From Marinifilaceae bacterium (lineage in GTDB: Bacteria; Bacteroidota; Bacteroidia; Bacteroidales; Marinifilaceae): a stretch of 33,784 bases of DNA. This document shows positions 32,190-33,784 of this stretch, one piece after another; within the stretch, counting starts at the first letter, position 1; each line of letters opens with the position of its first letter. The notes beneath the pieces are model-generated. The model was not told the origin of the DNA. It searched no databases and worked only from the letters and a program-made list of their open reading frames with translations. A program made the translations under genes and the position numbers. Location of the stretch: contig JAGBFU010000040.1 in the NCBI GenBank assembly GCA_017936285.1, forward strand, positions 1 through 33,784, given 5' to 3'.

Positions 32190-32369
32190 AATGGAAATGG
32201 TAGCTCTGGTAGTTGTGGCTCATATGGATGGACCGGAGATAGTTATGCTATTGTATGCAATGTAACTAAGGAACGAGCATTGGAAAATTTTAATTGGTGG
32301 AGTACTCCATATAAGGGGTGGTGTTGTGAGAGTTGTTCAACTACATGGTATTGTGGAGATAATAAATGA
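32019..32369 (+). CDS. NVEALA-like peptide C, start region deleted
   Basis: The open frame of 116 residues begins in former promoter DNA (MSIEMFYFNNCPQKLGQLFL) and joins the family sequence at FAVVVYNQVNAKPENPILAKNIEALTYSE. The tail is rich in Gly, Trp and Tyr, with six cysteines (SCGSYGW, IVCN, WCCESC, WYCGD). The deletion removed the start codon, the 5' UTR and most of the signal peptide. The retained promoter would start transcription inside the frame, after the new ATG. It is either a pseudogene or a peptide expressed only by read-through. The tail itself looks undamaged. Confidence 0.55.
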   Translation: MSIEMFYFNNCPQKLGQLFLFFEKNHYTFAVVVYNQVNAKPENPILAKNIEALTYSENGNGSSGSCGSYGWTGDSYAIVCNVTKERALENFNWWSTPYKGWCCESCSTTWYCGDNK

Positions 32370-33532
32370 TGAGGATTTTAATATATCTATATTTAATTTT
32401 GACAATTGTTTCTTACTCTTGTGTCCACACTAAAGTAAATGAAACAAGCGAAAATGATGGCCATTTTGTTGATTTAAATATTGCTTCCTATATTGAAAAT
32501 ATTGATACATTATCTTCGTTGTTAATAAATGATATATCGCATGTTGATGAGTTGTTACAATTAGAAGCAACGGATAGCTCTTTACTTTCAGTGCTAAACA
32601 TGCAGTTAGATAGTTCTATGTATGGTTATATTGCTTCATGTATGAATGAACCGGTAATGTTATTTGATCATTCTGGGAAACATAGATATAATTTAATAAA
32701 TATAGGAAGAGGTCCTGGAGAGACTAATGGATTTCTATATAAATGGCAATTGAATGAGAATATATTAGCTTTGTCAGAGAATATGAAATTTATATCTGTT
32801 GATTTAGAGCAAATGGTAGTTACAGAACATATTTTTGATAAACATATTTATAATCTATTCATAGGAGCAGATGATTGTATTTATACGTTAGTATCATTAG
32901 GACCAGAGAGTAGCTTAAGCCATTTTGTTGAGGTGTATGATTTGAAATTCAACTTGTTATCCAAAGTTTTTAATCCGGATAAGAAAAGATTAAAATACTC
33001 CGTTCCAAATTCTTTTTCTGGTAAACTTGAAACTAATAATCTATTCAGAAAATATGACGGAACCATTTTATGTAAAAGGGCTTTTAATGATACAATGTAT
33101 ATTGTTAATCATGATGGCACGTTGTTGCCATATAGTTCTTGGGGACGTAATAGGAGAATGCCGGATATTGAATCAATTTTTGATTTAGAATCAAATAGTA
33201 AGGCAATATTTATAGATAATTATGCAGAAAGTAAGAATTATATATTTATCAAGTGTTCTTATAATGGTAACATATATACTATAATCGTAAACAAGGAAAC
33301 TTCATTGCCTATGGGGCATTATGTAATGAATGTTAATGAACAATCGTCAATTATGAATTCCCCATTTTTTATTGATTATAGAACAAACTTAGGAAATGTA
33401 ATAAAAATAGGAATAATTAATATAAAGGAAGATACTCTTTATTGTGTTGTTAGAAGTGTGGATGCTGTAAGTTTTATTGCAGATTATAACGAAGACGATA
33501 ATCCTGTGATTTTAAAATTCCGATTTAAATAA
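32366..33532 (+). CDS. Six-bladed beta-propeller lipoprotein 7
   Basis: A 388-residue lipoprotein: MMRILIYLYLILTIVSYSCV with lipobox SYSC (Cys19). Signatures are LLQLEATDSSLLSVLNMQL, LINIGRGPGETNGFLYKW, and the C-terminus NEDDNPVILKFRFK. It overlaps the end of peptide C by four bases (ATGA), so it is that peptide's partner. The DNA of its last motif is identical over 29 bases to propeller 2 although the rest differs. Module D follows at once. Confidence 0.78.
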   Translation: MMRILIYLYLILTIVSYSCVHTKVNETSENDGHFVDLNIASYIENIDTLSSLLINDISHVDELLQLEATDSSLLSVLNMQLDSSMYGYIASCMNEPVMLFDHSGKHRYNLINIGRGPGETNGFLYKWQLNENILALSENMKFISVDLEQMVVTEHIFDKHIYNLFIGADDCIYTLVSLGPESSLSHFVEVYDLKFNLLSKVFNPDKKRLKYSVPNSFSGKLETNNLFRKYDGTILCKRAFNDTMYIVNHDGTLLPYSSWGRNRRMPDIESIFDLESNSKAIFIDNYAESKNYIFIKCSYNGNIYTIIVNKETSLPMGHYVMNVNEQSSIMNSPFFIDYRTNLGNVIKIGIINIKEDTLYCVVRSVDAVSFIADYNEDDNPVILKFRFK

Positions 33533-33549
33533 TTATTAACATATGCTAT

Positions 33550-33784
33550 TTTTAACAATTGTTCCCAAAAGAGGACAATCCTTTTTGTGTTTTGATGAAA
33601 TTTCACTATACCTTTGTAGCATCAATACTGATGAGTGGGGATGTAAAATTTATAAACACAATTAAATTTCATAAGTTATGAAGAAACTATTTAAAGTTAT
33701 GGGAGTAGTTGCCATTTGCGCAGCTTTTGCAGTAGTGGTTTACAATCAGGTTAATGCTAAACCGGGAAATTCAATCCTTGCTAA
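33550..33784 (+). repeat. Peptide module copy D, cut by window end
   Basis: Fourth copy, collinear with A and B: hairpin, TTTG (33584-33587), 21 bases, TACCTTTG (33609-33616), 5' UTR and leader. The array therefore continues to the right of this window. Confidence 0.88.
33678..33784 (+). CDS. NVEALA-like peptide D (partial)
   Basis: The first 35 codons of another peptide: MKKLFKVMGVVAICAAFAVV, then YNQVNAKPGNSILA, cut by the window end. The leader is nearly identical to copy A at the DNA level, with one substitution (KPGN for KPEN) near the possible cleavage region. The tail and the partner propeller must lie beyond the window. Confidence 0.8.
   Translation, partial: MKKLFKVMGVVAICAAFAVVVYNQVNAKPGNSILA

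Noticed and set aside
27772..33784. Peptides as GG-leader bacteriocins or lanthipeptide precursors
   Set aside because: There is no double-glycine leader, no peptidase-containing ABC transporter and no modification enzyme in the window. The leaders look like Sec signal peptides.
1..33784. CRISPR arrays, rRNA or tRNA genes, insertion sequences
   Set aside because: No regularly spaced short repeats, cloverleaf-like genes, rRNA segments or transposase frames were recognised by reading. The module repeats are kilobases apart and protein-coding.

Overview
The window looks like chromosomal DNA from a member of the order Bacteroidales. The reasons are the promoter type (TTTG, 19-21 bases, TAnnTTTG), an M56 peptidase carrying TonB-plug-like repeats, a fused formiminotransferase-cyclodeaminase in the hut operon, and many six-bladed beta-propeller lipoproteins paired with small NVEALA-like secreted peptides. 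I cannot name the genus from sequence alone.

Layout. Bases 1-785 carry trmB (+). Bases 853-4040 (-) hold a compact operon: BlaI-type repressor, M56/BlaR1-like membrane peptidase, beta-propeller lipoprotein. Three near-palindromic operators lie in its promoter region. Bases 4359-10836 (-) hold a complete histidine-degradation operon, ftcD-hutU-hutH-hutI. Bases 11049-13676 (-) hold an ABC-F ATPase and D-Ala-D-Ala ligase. Bases 13823-15942 (-) hold a three-gene cluster: Cys-rich NVEALA-like peptide, propeller lipoprotein, membrane-anchored thioredoxin-like protein. Bases 16004-22740 (-) are a tightly packed run: M20 dipeptidase, zeta-toxin-like kinase with an overlapping small partner, DUF4922/GalT-like protein, RhuM-Fic protein, SpoIID-like protein, AmpG-like permease. 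Bases 22944-24170 (-) encode an M16 protease. Bases 24251-33784 (+) are an accessory array of seven beta-propeller proteins, interspersed with four copies of a small-peptide gene.

The part most likely to be undescribed is the right-hand array. At 27.6, 30.6, 32.0 and 33.55 kb a near-identical DNA module recurs: a hairpin, a promoter, a 5' UTR, and a signal peptide ending in the motif AKNIEAL. In the copies where the tail can be read it runs into a different Cys-rich tail, and the next gene is a propeller lipoprotein that overlaps or abuts the peptide gene. The reverse-strand cluster at 13.8-15.9 kb has the same logic plus a CxxC thioredoxin-like protein. One copy is frameshifted at a G-run, and another has lost its start region through a 113-bp deletion between CTTTTG repeats. 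This looks like an actively recombining family of secreted Cys-rich peptides with cognate surface or periplasmic propeller lipoproteins. Whether they act in signalling, toxin/immunity or envelope sensing cannot be decided from sequence.

Other structure worth attention: a RhuM-Fic gene inserted between two genes with an exact 33-bp duplication that rebuilds both start regions; a palindromic in-frame coding repeat (EAS[PF]IK) shared by three unrelated proteins; and an 82-bp tandem duplication carrying promoter boxes.
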